A stretch of 64,000 nt of DNA from Paramecium octaurelia. Taxonomy: Eukaryota; Ciliophora; Oligohymenophorea; Peniculida; Parameciidae. The stretch lies in assembly GCA_905182995.1 (NCBI GenBank), contig CAJJDP010000094.1, positions 226,119-290,118 of the forward strand, given 5' to 3'. Below are positions 24,273 through 37,336 of this stretch, piece after piece. The notes below the pieces were generated by a model. The model was not told the origin of the DNA. It searched no databases and was given only the letters and a program-made list of their open reading frames with translations. The stretch's first letter is position 1. Every line of letters begins with the position of its first letter. Position numbers and translations under genes: made by a program.

Positions 24273-27200
24273 TCAATAAAATAGAGTAACTTAAGCCCCT
24301 TATTCTTCAACTTTTGGACCTTGAAATGCTTTCCTTAGTTTTTCTAATACCAATTTAGATTATTGAATAAAGTCGAATATAAATGATACAGCCAAAATTG
24401 ATGTGGATGTCAAAATGTGTAGCCATCCTAAATTAATCGAATTTTCTAAGGTCATAGACATTTCTACTCTGTAAGCATAAAATAGAAATGTGATAGTATT
24501 GAATATGATCAGCGACTCGGTAATGATGTTTTTATAATATTCATATTAATTTGTTAAAGGCTTATTTGCAATGAGATAACACAAAAATAAGGTCTAATTA
24601 ATTGCTATACATAGGGTTTAAAGTTGGCCTTCTTTTTACATAAATACTATCAAACTAATGAAAACCATTTTTTTAATAAGCAATACAGCATTGAATTGGG
24701 TAACCCATACAGATTTTGATTCTAAGACTCCTTCAAACAATGCATCGTATTTATTTTTGACTTTAAGTGTTGAAGTACTTGAAAAGCTTTGCATTACATG
24801 AAAAGTATAAATTGAGATTGAAATGTATGTAATAAAAACAAAAAGAGATAAATAAGAGTTGATTACTAAGACTGAATCTTGACTTTGAAAATATGACAAT
24901 TGAATCGTAGTGGCAAAGCAAACATCATAAGAATTTGACATGATTATTCTAAGAATCCCATTATAATAAAATTATTTAGATTTCTATTTTAAACTTCTTC
25001 TTGTAGAATAAATTAATTTTCCTATTGTTAGATTCATTTTGGAGACATAATATGGCCCAATTTTATATAATACAATGTGAATATATTTAGTGGCCAAGTA
25101 ACCTCCAAAGGCAGAAATCAAACAAAAAAGAAAGCTTTAAAAGTTTGTAAAAAAGTAGGCGTTAATATCATCCTTTTGAAATTTATTCATCGTTGGTATG
25201 AAGTATGTAGCATCTCCATCTAAGGAGTTAAAAAATTTATCAATTCCAAAGGCTGACATTAGAGGGGAAATAGTAATCAATTTAAAAACATCAAAATAAA
25301 TATTAAGATTGTTTGGAAATTGGATGTTGATGTATTTAATGTAGGATAAGTATTATAATTAGTCCATGAGATTCCAAAATATATCTGAAGAGCCTGTTAG
25401 CAAACATAAGGAGGATAATCCTGCCAATGAGTAGATAACAGCTTGATTGAAGGCTGAAGCACTTTAAGCAATGGCTTTTTATGCTTAACTTAAAACTGAT
25501 GGGGTCAGTAAGACTTAAGTTCCTTAAGGTTCTTTGAGAGTTAAGTTGAATTCAGAGAGTATAGGATCATCAATGAATGTAATTTAAAAAACAGGACTAT
25601 CAACAGGTACAAAGAAGTTAATTCTAAAATTTAGATAAATTTCTGTAATTTCATCTGATTGACTTGCTTTCATCACAGATTAAGTAATCTGGAATTCACT
25701 ATTCTCCATATTAAGGATGTCTGCGATTACGAAATTTGAGATATCATTATTTATATTACTAGCAAACTTCATTTTTTGATCAAATTTAATTTATACATCC
25801 TCGAAATCTTCTGGAGTTTTAGTTAATAAATTAATCGTAAACGAAGGTTACTTAGAATAAAAGCAATTCGAGAAGGTCCCCTCATTGTTAAAACACACAA
25901 AATCATTTTCAATTAAACATTATGTATTACATCCATCTCCATCATCAAAATTACCATCATCACAAGCTTCGGCAGATTTCACAAAAAAACCATCTCCGCA
26001 TTAAGCAGTACAAATGTTCTGTTCTACAAATCTCCCTGGTTCACATTTTTGACAAACTCCTTCCAAACAATCTGCACAATATTAATCACAAGCTAATTTA
26101 CACTTGTAGCAACCATCATTAAAATCGTCATTCATATCATCGCATTATTCATATCCAATAACAACCCCATCTCCACAATAAGGAGTACATTTGTGTTGTT
26201 CAACTACCCAACCAAAAATATCACATTCATAGCAAATACCTAACTCACAAGTAGTACACATTTCTTCACATTAATATTAACACATGAAACAACCATCGAA
26301 TTCTACAGTATTGCCATCATCGCATTATTCCTATCCTTTAACAACATATCCATCACCACAAACAGGAAAACAAATATGATTTTCTATATCCCATCCTTAT
26401 ACATTGCATTTATAACAAACTCCTAATTAACAATCAGTACATTCTGGCTAGCATTGATACTTGCATTCAAAACATCCATCATATGGGATTGAATTACCAT
26501 CATCACATTCTTCATCTCCTATTACAAGTTTGTCTCCACAAATAGGAATACAAATATTCCAATCCAACTACCAACCTAAGGTATTACATTCTTCACAAAA
26601 TCCTTTAATGCATCTGGTACACTGTTTTTAGCACTCAAAATAACATTGATAACAACCATCTTCTCCAATATCATTAGCATCATCACATTACTCATTTCCT
26701 ATTACAATCCCGTCTCCACAAACTGGCTAGCATTCCCTTGTAAGTGTATTGATCTCCCAACCAATTCCAGTACATTAATAACATAAACCTTCTATACAAG
26801 TTGTACATTACTTATGACATTAATAATTACAATCAGAACATCCATCATCACTAATTTTGTTTCCATCATCGCATTGTTCATTAACAACAACTATTGCATC
26901 TCCACAAATACCAAAACAAGTGTGGGTTTTAGTGTTTAAATAATATCCATTAAGACATTGATCACATTTCCCTTGGTTGCAAATATCGCATTAGGCATCA
27001 CAAGAAAATTAACAATTAAAGCATCCATCATATGGCGTATTATTGCCATCATCACATTCTTCGTCCATAGACTTTATTCCATCTCCACATAAGGAAACAC
27101 ACTAATTTTACAATTCATCCACTTTACCATAACCAGAAGAGGTGAGACATTTTTAACATTGTCCATAAACACAAGAAGAGCAATATTATGGGCAGTCAAA

Positions 27201-30200
27201 TCTATTTTAAAAACAACCATCTTATGCTATTAAATTTTGATCATCACATTACTCTTTCCCAACTACAATGCCATCATCAATAATTTCAAAACATTTATTA
27301 GAAGTCATAGAATAGCCACTAATACACTTTTAACATTATCCATTATAACAAGTCAAACATGTCTCTTGACATTAATATTAGGAGAGATAGCACCCATCAT
27401 ATACTATCTAATTATAATCATCGCATTATTCAGAACCTACAATTAATGAATCTCCACTTGTTGGATAACAATATTTTTCCAAGGAATTTAAAGTCCATCC
27501 TTTATTACATTTCAAACAAAATCCTTGATAACAAATTTTGCAAGATTCTTAACATTAATATTTGCATTAATAACAATTTGCATCCAGTAAATCATCGCAT
27601 TCCTCATAATCCGTTATTTTAATACCATCTCCGCAAATTGTTTCGCATCTCATCTCTAAAGGATTATACATCCATCCAGTTGTATTGCATTCTAAACACC
27701 CTTCTTTTTAACAGTCAGAACATGAATCTTAACAACTTAATTAGCATTTAAAACAACCATCATATTTAACGATGTTTCCATCATCGCATATCTCATTACT
27801 AACTACCAGCCCATCTCCACATGTTGGAGTACAAACATTTATCTTTGAAATTAAAGTATAACCAGAATCGCAATATAAACATTTACCTTTTTAGCACTAT
27901 GTGCAATTGGGTATACATGAATATTCACATTTATCACAACCATCATTTGGATTCTCATTATTATCATCACATGATTCTACTTCAAGAGTAACTATTCCAT
28001 CATTGCATTTTGGTTAACAAATATTATCTTCTAAATACCATCCATTTTATTCATCGCATTTCGTACAAACACCAAAGGTACAAGTAACGCAATGGTTTAG
28101 ACATTAAAATTTACAATTAAAGCATCCATCATAAGGTGTCAAATTATTATCTTCGCATTCTTCATCTTATACAATTAAGTTATCTTAACATATACTAACA
28201 CACCTGTTTTCGATTAGTTAGTATCCAGATTTACAATCTTCGCAAATACCTTCTACGCATATATTACACCCAAAATCACAACTAAACTAACAATTATGAC
28301 ATCCATCAAAAGGATCGTAGTTTCCATCATCGCAATCCTCTCCATCTACTATCAATTTATCTCCACATATGGGAAGACAAGGCAAATTAACTCCATCATC
28401 ATAAAACCCAGGTTAACATAAACATTAATTAAATGAAATTGATCTATGAAAATCTGAAACACAGGTAATGCAATTAGTTTAGCCAGCTCCATTACAATTT
28501 TCACAATATTTATTACATTAAGTACATTAGGTACCTGAAAGATATGAAAATGGATAACATTAGCAGATACCATTTACCAAATAAAATTGATTTGTAGCGG
28601 TAAAAGTACAAGATGTGCAATCTTCTAAACTATTGCATGTTAAACATCCAGTTTAACTGCATGTTACACAACTATAAGTCTATGTACTTGAATCAAAAGA
28701 CAAAAATTGATTAGACAAGCAAGAAGAACTTGAATATCCTGCATCCCAAGTAGTACAAGCAGTTGCACTAGTACAAGCTGAACAAAATGGAGGACACTAA
28801 TATTTAAGAAAATAATTTACATAATGAACAACGATAAAATACTCGGATATTGCACAAAATTCTTCTCTAAAATCTGCATTTCCCCCTGTACATTATAATT
28901 CCAAATCCAAAGAAGGATCTGTAAAAGGATTCTTATAAATTTCAAAGTATCTCACTCTTTCTTATTTATTTTTACCAATAAAATTGTATCCGCTGGCAGG
29001 CTTTGTAAAGGCAGCACTAGTAATAGTTCCAATTTTATAATAAAAGTTTCCAGAATATTCATCTCCATAAGTTAGATTAAATCTTATAGTGATTGCATAG
29101 TGAGGTTTAGAAATAGACCAGGAATTGAAATATTTTGCATCTCTCCATACCATTACTCCTCCTAATACAAACTTATTGGGAAAGAATGAAAACTTCTATC
29201 CTGTCTTCAGGTTATTACCAGTAGTTGTAACTGTATCATAAAACGACTCAACATCACTAAATGTCATATTTAAATCGTAAAATCCTTTTGCTAAGTATCT
29301 TGAATCTAAATTAAGTATTATTTATACATGGTATCATATCTGCATAATCAATGCAGTTATCGGAATATACTGGACAACTACTGACACATCCATTTTAAAA
29401 TAAAGTATATCCAGATTCACATTAAGAACATATAGCAAAGTCTGAACAAATTTTACAATTTTCTTAGCATAGCCCTGCATCAATAGTGACATTTCTAAAT
29501 CCCCATGATTCACTAGTTTATTGCAATTTTCCTTAAAAAATAATTTATGGACTATCTGAATATGTCCTGAAAATTGCTTCAATTCTTATTAATGTATATG
29601 ATTTAGAATCGCAGGAATTAGAATCGGTAAAAATTTTGCCTATTTGATTATAAGAATAAGATGATGAGGTTTTTAACAATTCACCTTATTGGATATTATC
29701 TACAAAAAATTAAATTTTGCTGTTGGTTTAAAAACTAAAACAATAAAATGTTACTCTCAATCTTATAAATTTAATAGCATTTATTTTACCTAATGATAAT
29801 TGCATACCTTCATTAAAGTATAATTCACCAACAAAATCATTGCTGTCACAATCATCATAAACCAAATCAGTATTTTGATAGTGAAAAACATCTGGTATAA
29901 AGACGAAAGGCTAGTATCTGGGACTATTAGAGGATGATATCGAGCTGGAATCAAAGTATTTTACACTCGATTTAATTCTTCTATCAGGAACACAAATATT
30001 ATCTGATCTTGCTATATAATAGTCTCTTTCACACTCTTAACGACATCCTACTGCTGTTTGTGCAAATTAATGAGAAGGATCACATCCACAAGAACCTGAT
30101 GATACTGAACCATAATAACACGATGAACAAGTAGTAGAGGTTGAGCAAGTTTTACAAGTTGGATAGCAAATATTAACATAAACTAATAAGTTTCTAATAA

Positions 30201-30723
30201 AAATAGTATCTTCATCCTTCTCTGGATTCAAACACAATTTAATTGTAAACTTATTAGCAGCGTTGGTAATTGTTGTACTTACAATTGTATATAAATCAAA
30301 TTCATAATCACTACCTCCTGTGCATATTCTGTTAGCCATCTAATTTAGGTCAGATGCTTTATATTATTTCGTGTATAAATTCATAGAGGAAGATGAGGAG
30401 TCTTCTCGATATGTAACATAGAAATCGGAATCTTTTGATGTATCAGCATGGTTAAAGTAAGCATCAAAAATAACATAAACTTAAAAACTCTGTTTACTAA
30501 ATGTTTTTTCAATTCTTTCTCTGTCTTTTTTTAATTTATTGTATTCTAAGGGATTAGAAGAGCATTAGTCCGATTAAAAATCTTCACTACAACTATCACA
30601 CGAACAATCTTATTTTGTTTTCCAACTATTGATTGAGACAGTTGTATCATAAAAACTTGAATCGATTTGAATCCAATCCCCTTTAAGCAAATAGGGTAAA
30701 AATGATAACAAAATAAAATACAT
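24273..30723 (-). CDS. Giant cysteine-rich membrane protein with 14 CDDGN repeats (paralogue 2)
   Basis: 2142 residues, one 22-nt intron (29306-29327). A signal peptide (MYFILLSFLPYLLKG) is followed by two lectin-like beta segments separated by C-x2-C clusters. Then come fourteen tandem DUF4215-type repeats (about 25900-28390), each roughly CGD..+V..+E.CDDGN...DGC followed by a C-rich spacer ending in a GW or GY residue pair. Repeats 5, 6 and 7 from the N-terminus are degenerate: two lack the first Cys and one lacks the DGC ending. The C-terminal 550 residues hold six or more membrane helices (for example FLFCLISAFGGYLATKYI). It is a large ectodomain on a polytopic base, probably at the surface or in a vesicle membrane. 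Ligand and role are unknown. Confidence 0.87.
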
Positions 30724-32196
30724 AAAATATATTTATTAATGTCGTCATGTCCGGGATATAAATTAAAGAATTTTTTGAAGATTTAATACTATCTTTGAAA
30801 AGCATAATCGAAAACTAATCTCAAACCATGCAGATTATTTGATATAGTACTAACTTTGATCTAAAAATAGTACTCCATGCAATTGCTCCAAAACTATCAC
30901 TGTCATAATATTAATCAATATATTTCATCAAAAATATCATAATTTTTGCATAACTCAAAAAATTATTCATTATGTATTCCAAATTTAATAACTTAGAGTA
31001 TATGTATTGAAAAAATAATTCAACTTTTATTTTCCGTTATCTTAATATTTTCTTTATACACATCCTCAGGGTCCTTACATCTCTATTCAGAAAAAACTCT
31101 CATCGATTATCAATGCATCTAGAATTTTTTAATTAAACTTAAAACTAAGAATATTCAAATTCAAATATCTAAAATTTGTGTTTTATGCTTATAGATGCAA
31201 TTAATCTTCCCTCCTTACTTCATATAAGAGATTGGTATGAGTGTTGTTTCAATTATTTATAATTAATTAATTTATAATATATCTTTAATTTCTTAAAAGA
31301 TTATTCAATATTTATAATGATTAATATTTTCTTCTTTATATGTATACAAGTAATTACACACTTATATCTAGAACAAGATATTGAAGAATCTGAATACAAA
31401 GATATTTGAGCATAGTAATGAGTCTATTATTAAGGGAGATAACAAATAATATTGTTTCACAGCATGTAGAGCACATGTTATGATTTCAATATTTAAATGT
31501 ATCAAATTTGTTAATTATTAGATTTTTTAAAGCAAAACCATTAATTATTAAATTTTAGTATATTAATTTTCGATGCTCCATATTCATTATAACGAAGTAA
31601 AGGAAAACTTAATCAGACAGACTTTCGATTATTTATTGCAGATTGGCTATGTTTTTAAATTTTTTCAAAAATAAATACATATAACAAATTATGATTGCTC
31701 TAGTTATGGGTCTTATTTATTATTATGATATTCCCTTTAATTGCTATAGATTGAATGATCTTACTATTTTCCGTCTCCCTAAACCTAGTGTAATTATTTA
31801 CCCTAATAATACTTTTTATGCTTCCATTTAGTACAAAATTATTCAAAAATATAAAATAAATTAATCAAATTTCTTCTATGAAATATTAAAGATGAATTTC
31901 TATCTTCTTTCAACCATTTATTTCTTTATAATTTATTTTTCTCCTTTGAATTACCCTATGTAGATAGTTATGTAATTTTTTTCTAAAATCTTTCCTTCAA
32001 CATAAATACCCTTAATTCAGGAATAAACTAGTAAATTAAGTGATAAAATCTCTGAAATATTGAAAATTTCAGTTCAATATTTGAAAATTACAGCTGAAGA
32101 TAACTATGCAGAACTTGATGCTTTTAGAAATATTAATATAATTTATAAGATATTCAGCATAATAATATTTATATTGAAACATTTGATTTCACCAAA
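30724..32196. other. Long AT-rich gap with overlapping weak ORFs
   Basis: About 1.5 kb between divergent genes. On the + strand a 183-codon frame (31649-32200) encodes a hydrophobic product. It ends with a TGA that overlaps the next gene's ATG, which is implausible for a real gene here. On the - strand a 112-codon frame (31665-32003, starting MLKERFQKKITQLSTQ) covers the same DNA. A short - strand piece near 31020-31105 reads like a gene end (CKDPEDVYKENIKI). None can be supported over the others; this may be decayed coding sequence. Confidence 0.45.
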
Positions 32197-35100
32197 ATGA
32201 CAGATCCTAAAATTATATAATTAGAATTATAGACACCACACATTCTGAGTAGTTAAGATCAAAGAGAAACACAAAATTTATTTGGTAATAAAAAAAATAA
32301 GAATAGAATATGAATATGATAATGTTGAGGCCAAAGGAAATTATGCTCAAAAATATTAATCAAAGAACAGAAAAATTACTTCTAATAGACCAGACTTTTA
32401 GTTGCCTGATAATAGCATTCAAACATCTAAGTACACTTTGTTGAATTTTTTCCCAAAATAATTATTTGAGCAATTTTCTAAATTAGCCAATGTTTATTTT
32501 GTGGTATGTAATTAAGGCTATCTTTTTAGTTAATGGGAGCCCTTTAGATGGTTCCGGAGGTTTCAATCAGTTCTGGAATACCAACAATATATTTACCATT
32601 AGGCTTTATAATTTTAGTAAGTGGAGCCAAGGATTTCTATGAAGATTACAAGAGACGAAAATCTGACATTGAAGAAAACAATCAACAAGTGACTGCATTC
32701 GATGGAAGTGCATTTGTCAAAATACCTTCGTTTAATTTAAGAGTAGGTCATATTGTGAAGGTTCATTAAGATGAGATAATACCAGCGGATATGCTTCTTT
32801 TGAGATCAAGCGAGAGCAAAGGAATTTGTTATGTTGAAACCAAATCTTTAGATGGGGAAACCAATTTGAAATAAAAAAATGTACATGCTGATTTAATCTA
32901 AACATTTAAATCTGATGATTGTTTTGGCTAATTGGACAAGAGAATTGTCCTAAAATACTAGGCTCCTACTCCATACTTATATAAGTTCATGGGTGAAACC
33001 ACATCGCCAAATCTTTAGGTTTCATCAATAAATTTTAACAATTTCTTATTAAGAGGATGTAATTTAAGAAATGTGAAATATATATTTGGATTGGTAGCAT
33101 ACACCGGACATGATACAAAGATAATGATGAACTCTTTCAAGGCAAGAACAAAGAAAAGTAAATTAGAAGTTTTGATGCAAAAATTCATTCTTATGATCTT
33201 CATCATACAATTTATAATGTGTATAATAGCATCCCTAGTCTATTCAATCTATTATTATAACAATAGGATGACATTAAATTATTTATATATTGATGTTCAT
33301 ACTTCAGAATATACAATCCCATATAACTTTTTTGTTAGATTTGGAAATTGGATGCTGATCTTCAATAATTTTGTACCCATCTCTCTATTGGTTACTTTAG
33401 AAATGGTCAAATTCATATAAGGTAAGATTATGAGTTTAGATGAGAAATTAAATTAGCCAAGAGTATAGACATCTAATTTAAATGAAGAACTTGGGCAGAT
33501 TGAACATATTTTCAGTGATAAAACAGGAACTTTAACATGTAATATAATGGAATTTAAACAAATTATAATGTAAGAATTTTAATTGAATATAGAGGGAATC
33601 AAAATTATGGAGATGTCTTAAAAGTTTCAGAAGATTATATAACAGATGATGAATTATAGAATTTTCCTTAGGTAAGTAATGTGGATTTTAGAGATAAAAC
33701 ACTTATTGAAGCTATTAAAGATAAAAATCATGTAATGCATGAAAAAGTAATAGAATGTTTAATGATGATAACAATTTGTCATACCGTAATATCTGAATAA
33801 AGAGATGGTAAATTAGTTTATAATGCAACATCTCCAGATGAGTTAGCATTGCTAAATTTTGCTAGATTTGTTGGATTTGAGTTTATAGGGACTGATGAAA
33901 ATAATATAAAAAGAGTAAATTTTTAGGATCAAATAATTGAATATCAATTGCTCGAAATATTCGAATTTACATCATAGAGGAAAAGACAATCAATATTAGT
34001 ATAAGTAATAAAGACTGGAGACATTTATTTATTTTCAAAGGGAGCGGACTCTATTCTATTGGATTAAGTGAGGTTGTCAAATGAAGAGCTGAATAAAAAT
34101 GAATACCATAAATTAGTATAAAGACTTGAAGAGTATGGAAAAATAGGGTTAAGAACTTTAGTGTTGTCAAAGAGAAAATTAGATAAGCAAGAGTATTAGG
34201 AATGGCGTAAGCGCTATTAATAAGCAACCCAACTTCTCGAAAATAGGGAGGAAAAGATGCAAGTCTTGTAGGATGAATTAGAGAAAAATTACGAAATTTT
34301 GGGAGCTACTGCTATTGAGGATAAATTATAATAGGATGTAGCAGATACAATAGCTGCAATTAAAGCAGCAGGTATTAAAGTATGGGTTTTGACAGGTGAT
34401 AAGATTGAAACTGCCATTAATATAGGTTATTCGTGTTCTTTATTAACTGATTAATTAATATAACATATTGTCGATGAAAAAGAAGAAGCTTTGATAAAAG
34501 AAAGATTGGATGATATATTGAACAAGATTGGATCTTAAGATTTGAACTAAAGGTAGGCTTTGATTATATCTGGAGATGCTCTTTTACATGCATTAAAACC
34601 AGATATTCAAAAGAAGGTTTCTGAAATAGGGAAATGTTGTGAAGTGGTTTTATGTTGCCGTGTTAGTCCAAAACAGAAATAAGATGTTGTTACATTAATT
34701 AGAAATTAAAATCAGTCTTGTTCAACTTTAGCTATTGGAGACGGGGCCAATGATGTAAATATGATAACAGCTGCTCATGTAGGCGTTGGCATAAGGGGTG
34801 TTGAAGGGCAATAAGCAGCTAGAGCAGCTGATTATAGTGTATAGGAATTTAGAGAATTAAGAAGGTTGTTATTTTATCACGGTAGAGAATGCTATCGTAG
34901 AAATAGTGTGTTGGTTTGTTATACATTTTACAAAAATATTTTGGTTGTTTTGCCTCAGTTTTGGTATGGAATTCTTTCAATGTATTCTGCGCAGTCTCTT
35001 TATGACACTTTCATTTATCAATTGTTTAATATTTTATATGGGGCTCTCCCTATTATGATTTATGGGATTTTCGATGAGGAATACGATGCTGATTAATTGA

Positions 35101-35814
35101 CTGATAATAAAATTTAAAACTATTATCAATAAGGTCCTAAGGAACTCTTATTTAACATCTAAATTGTATTGTTTTGGATATTTTGTGGATTTTGGCAAAC
35201 TGCAATTGTTTGCTTCTTTCCAACTTATTCAATATCTGAAACTTTCGTAGAGGACAATGGATTCACTCATCATCTTTGGGCATAAGGAACGATGATATTT
35301 GGTCTTGTTGTCGTTACATGTAATCTTAAAATACTGATATTCTCTAATACATACACTCCTGCCTTATTAGTATTATACATATGTTATTTATTAGGGAAGT
35401 ATCGCTTTTAGTATGATATCATATCTAATCTCATGGATAATTTTAGATAATTTACCATCAGCTGAAGCCTATGTAGTATTTGAATCGTATTTATTTTATT
35501 AAATATTTAGCCTATTCTAAACTCCATGCTTTCATCTTGGAAACATTTTAGTAATTGCAGCTATTTCTAGTATTGACATAGCATTAAACATTAAATTAAA
35601 CAGAATGTTGTTGAAAGTCAACAAGAATATGTCTGTAAGATTGCCATATCCACAAACTAATGTTTAAACATAACAATTGAAGCCATCTGGACAAGTTGCC
35701 ACTTAAAAACATACAGGATTCGCTTTCAATTGTTTGGATAGAGATGAATTAGAAAATCAAGACAAAATTGACTTGTATGGAATTGAAAATTAAGTGGAAT
35801 CTTAAAATGGATGA
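32197..35814 (+). CDS. P4-type ATPase (phospholipid flippase)
   Basis: 1173 residues in five exons (introns 32285-32306, 32504-32529, 33570-33592 and 35370-35394). Landmarks in order: first membrane pair with [11 protein letters not shown], actuator loop DGETNLK near residue 201, [12 protein letters not shown] with phosphorylated Asp425, nucleotide-binding [18 protein letters not shown], and the hinge [10 protein letters not shown] near 823. These are followed by the [19 protein letters not shown] block and six C-terminal helices. PQFWYG and FDEEYD are typical of P4 rather than ion-pumping P-type ATPases. It moves aminophospholipids from the outer to the cytoplasmic leaflet, usually with a CDC50 partner, which is not in this window. 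Confidence 0.96.
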
Positions 35815-35848
35815 AAGTTTTGTTTTTATTGTGATGTATATTATTGAA

Positions 35849-37276
35849 TCAAACATTAATGAATGCTCTGAAATCTAAACCGTTTCCACTGTATAAGTAT
35901 GGTGCAATGAATGAATTATCAGCTACCTTAACATGATATCCGAAATCTGTTGGATTACCAAGCACTAATGTATTGGCAAATTAAGTATCTTGGGCAAGTC
36001 TTAAAGAAGAATAATCATTACTACTTACTTGATTTAACTTGATTAAACATTTTCTATTCTACTGATGATACGATTCTATTCAAAAACAACTTCATAGGTG
36101 TTGTCAGTATTTTTGAGTACTTGTCTAACAAAAGGAATAGCTCTTTTAGCCTAAATTAATTTATGGTTCTTTTTACTTATCCCTATTTAGACAAATAGAA
36201 GAAAGCTGCTGCAACCACTGGAACTGCCAAGATTGTTGAATAATAAGCATCACCTCTGTAGAATAAATAGAGGAAATAACCAGCAAATACTCCTGCCAAA
36301 ATTTAATATCTTAAAACGTGATGTTCTTATGCCTATGATTCATAAACTAATTTTTATCCTTTTTCATTGAATCTATTTTGAGCAAATCCTGATTAATATT
36401 CTTTCTCATATAATTCTTATAAGAATAATTTGTAATCGTGTCCATCGACATTTCTAGCATATTCTTGATCTTCGGCTGAGAATTTTTTTGTCGCCTTATC
36501 GACTGTTTGAATGAATAATTATTTCTCTTGAGTTTGTTAATCTAATTTTTAAGCTACCTAAACTTCTGTTCCTTAAAGACTGTCTATGAATGACTTAATC
36601 AAACCAACATATCTAAATTAGAAGACATATCAAACCTTCCTTAATTGAATTAGTAATTTTAGAAGATCGATTCAAGAGATTGTGATAATTAGGCTGCTAA
36701 TTAGGGATCCTTAACTTCTGCTTAAATTTTTTTGATTGCATTTGTAGTTCTTTGTCTGTAAATTGATTCCAATTATTAAACGTAGCCTCTAAAATATAAT
36801 ATAATCTCTACGGTGAGACTAAATTATCATAATGAATTCCTTCTAAGTAAATGCTAAACAATTCTTAGGCTGCTTATCTTCTTGCATCATTTGTAAGTTT
36901 TGCTATTTCTGGAATTTTATATTCTAGAGATTGTGCAAATTGAGCTAAAGAATCTTGACTTTGTTATGATTGTCTGAATAATAATTCTAACTTTTCAACG
37001 TGTATCTATGGATATTCAAAAAAGAGATTTTACTTTATAATCATTAGGATTTGGGAAATTTTGAGGTCTGAGCAATTAACTTAATTAATATATTCCAGAT
37101 AAAGTTGTCAATTAAGGAACTGACAATCCGTACTTATTTGACACTTATTGGAATTAAGTTATTTAGGCCTATTAGGCTGATGGATTTGCAGCCTCTCTTA
37201 AACATACATACTCTCTTAGGTATCTTAAACGAGTAGGATTGCATCTATTAGAGATTCCAAATACCCTTCTGAACAT
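35849..37276 (-). CDS. Membrane protein with mitochondrial-type N-terminus
   Basis: 432 residues in six exons; introns on + strand are 37006-37033, 36789-36811, 36613-36635, 36151-36176 and 36000-36028. The N-terminus MFRRVFGISNRC is basic like a mitochondrial presequence. A long Gln-rich helical part (about 35-300) leads to two adjacent membrane helices (AGVFAGYFLYLFY and LAVPVVAAAFFYL). A conserved-looking C-terminal domain follows (NTLVLGNPTDFGYHVKVADN). The third intron starts GTTTGA, not GTA, and is the only such start in the window. It was placed because it restores a continuous frame. Convergent with the flippase gene, 34 bases apart. No family is recognised. Confidence 0.72.
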
Positions 37277-37336
37277 GTTCAAGATATTTAATTTAATAAA
37301 TAATTGGATATTTAAGTTGGCAAATTTATATATTAA

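Noticed and set aside
25922-27622. His/Asn/Leu-rich plus-strand frames
   Set aside because: Antisense to the CDDGN repeat array of the giant cysteine-rich gene.
31649-32200. 183-codon plus-strand frame as a gene
   Set aside because: It ends in a TGA overlapping the flippase ATG, leaving no room for UTRs, and competes with an antisense frame.
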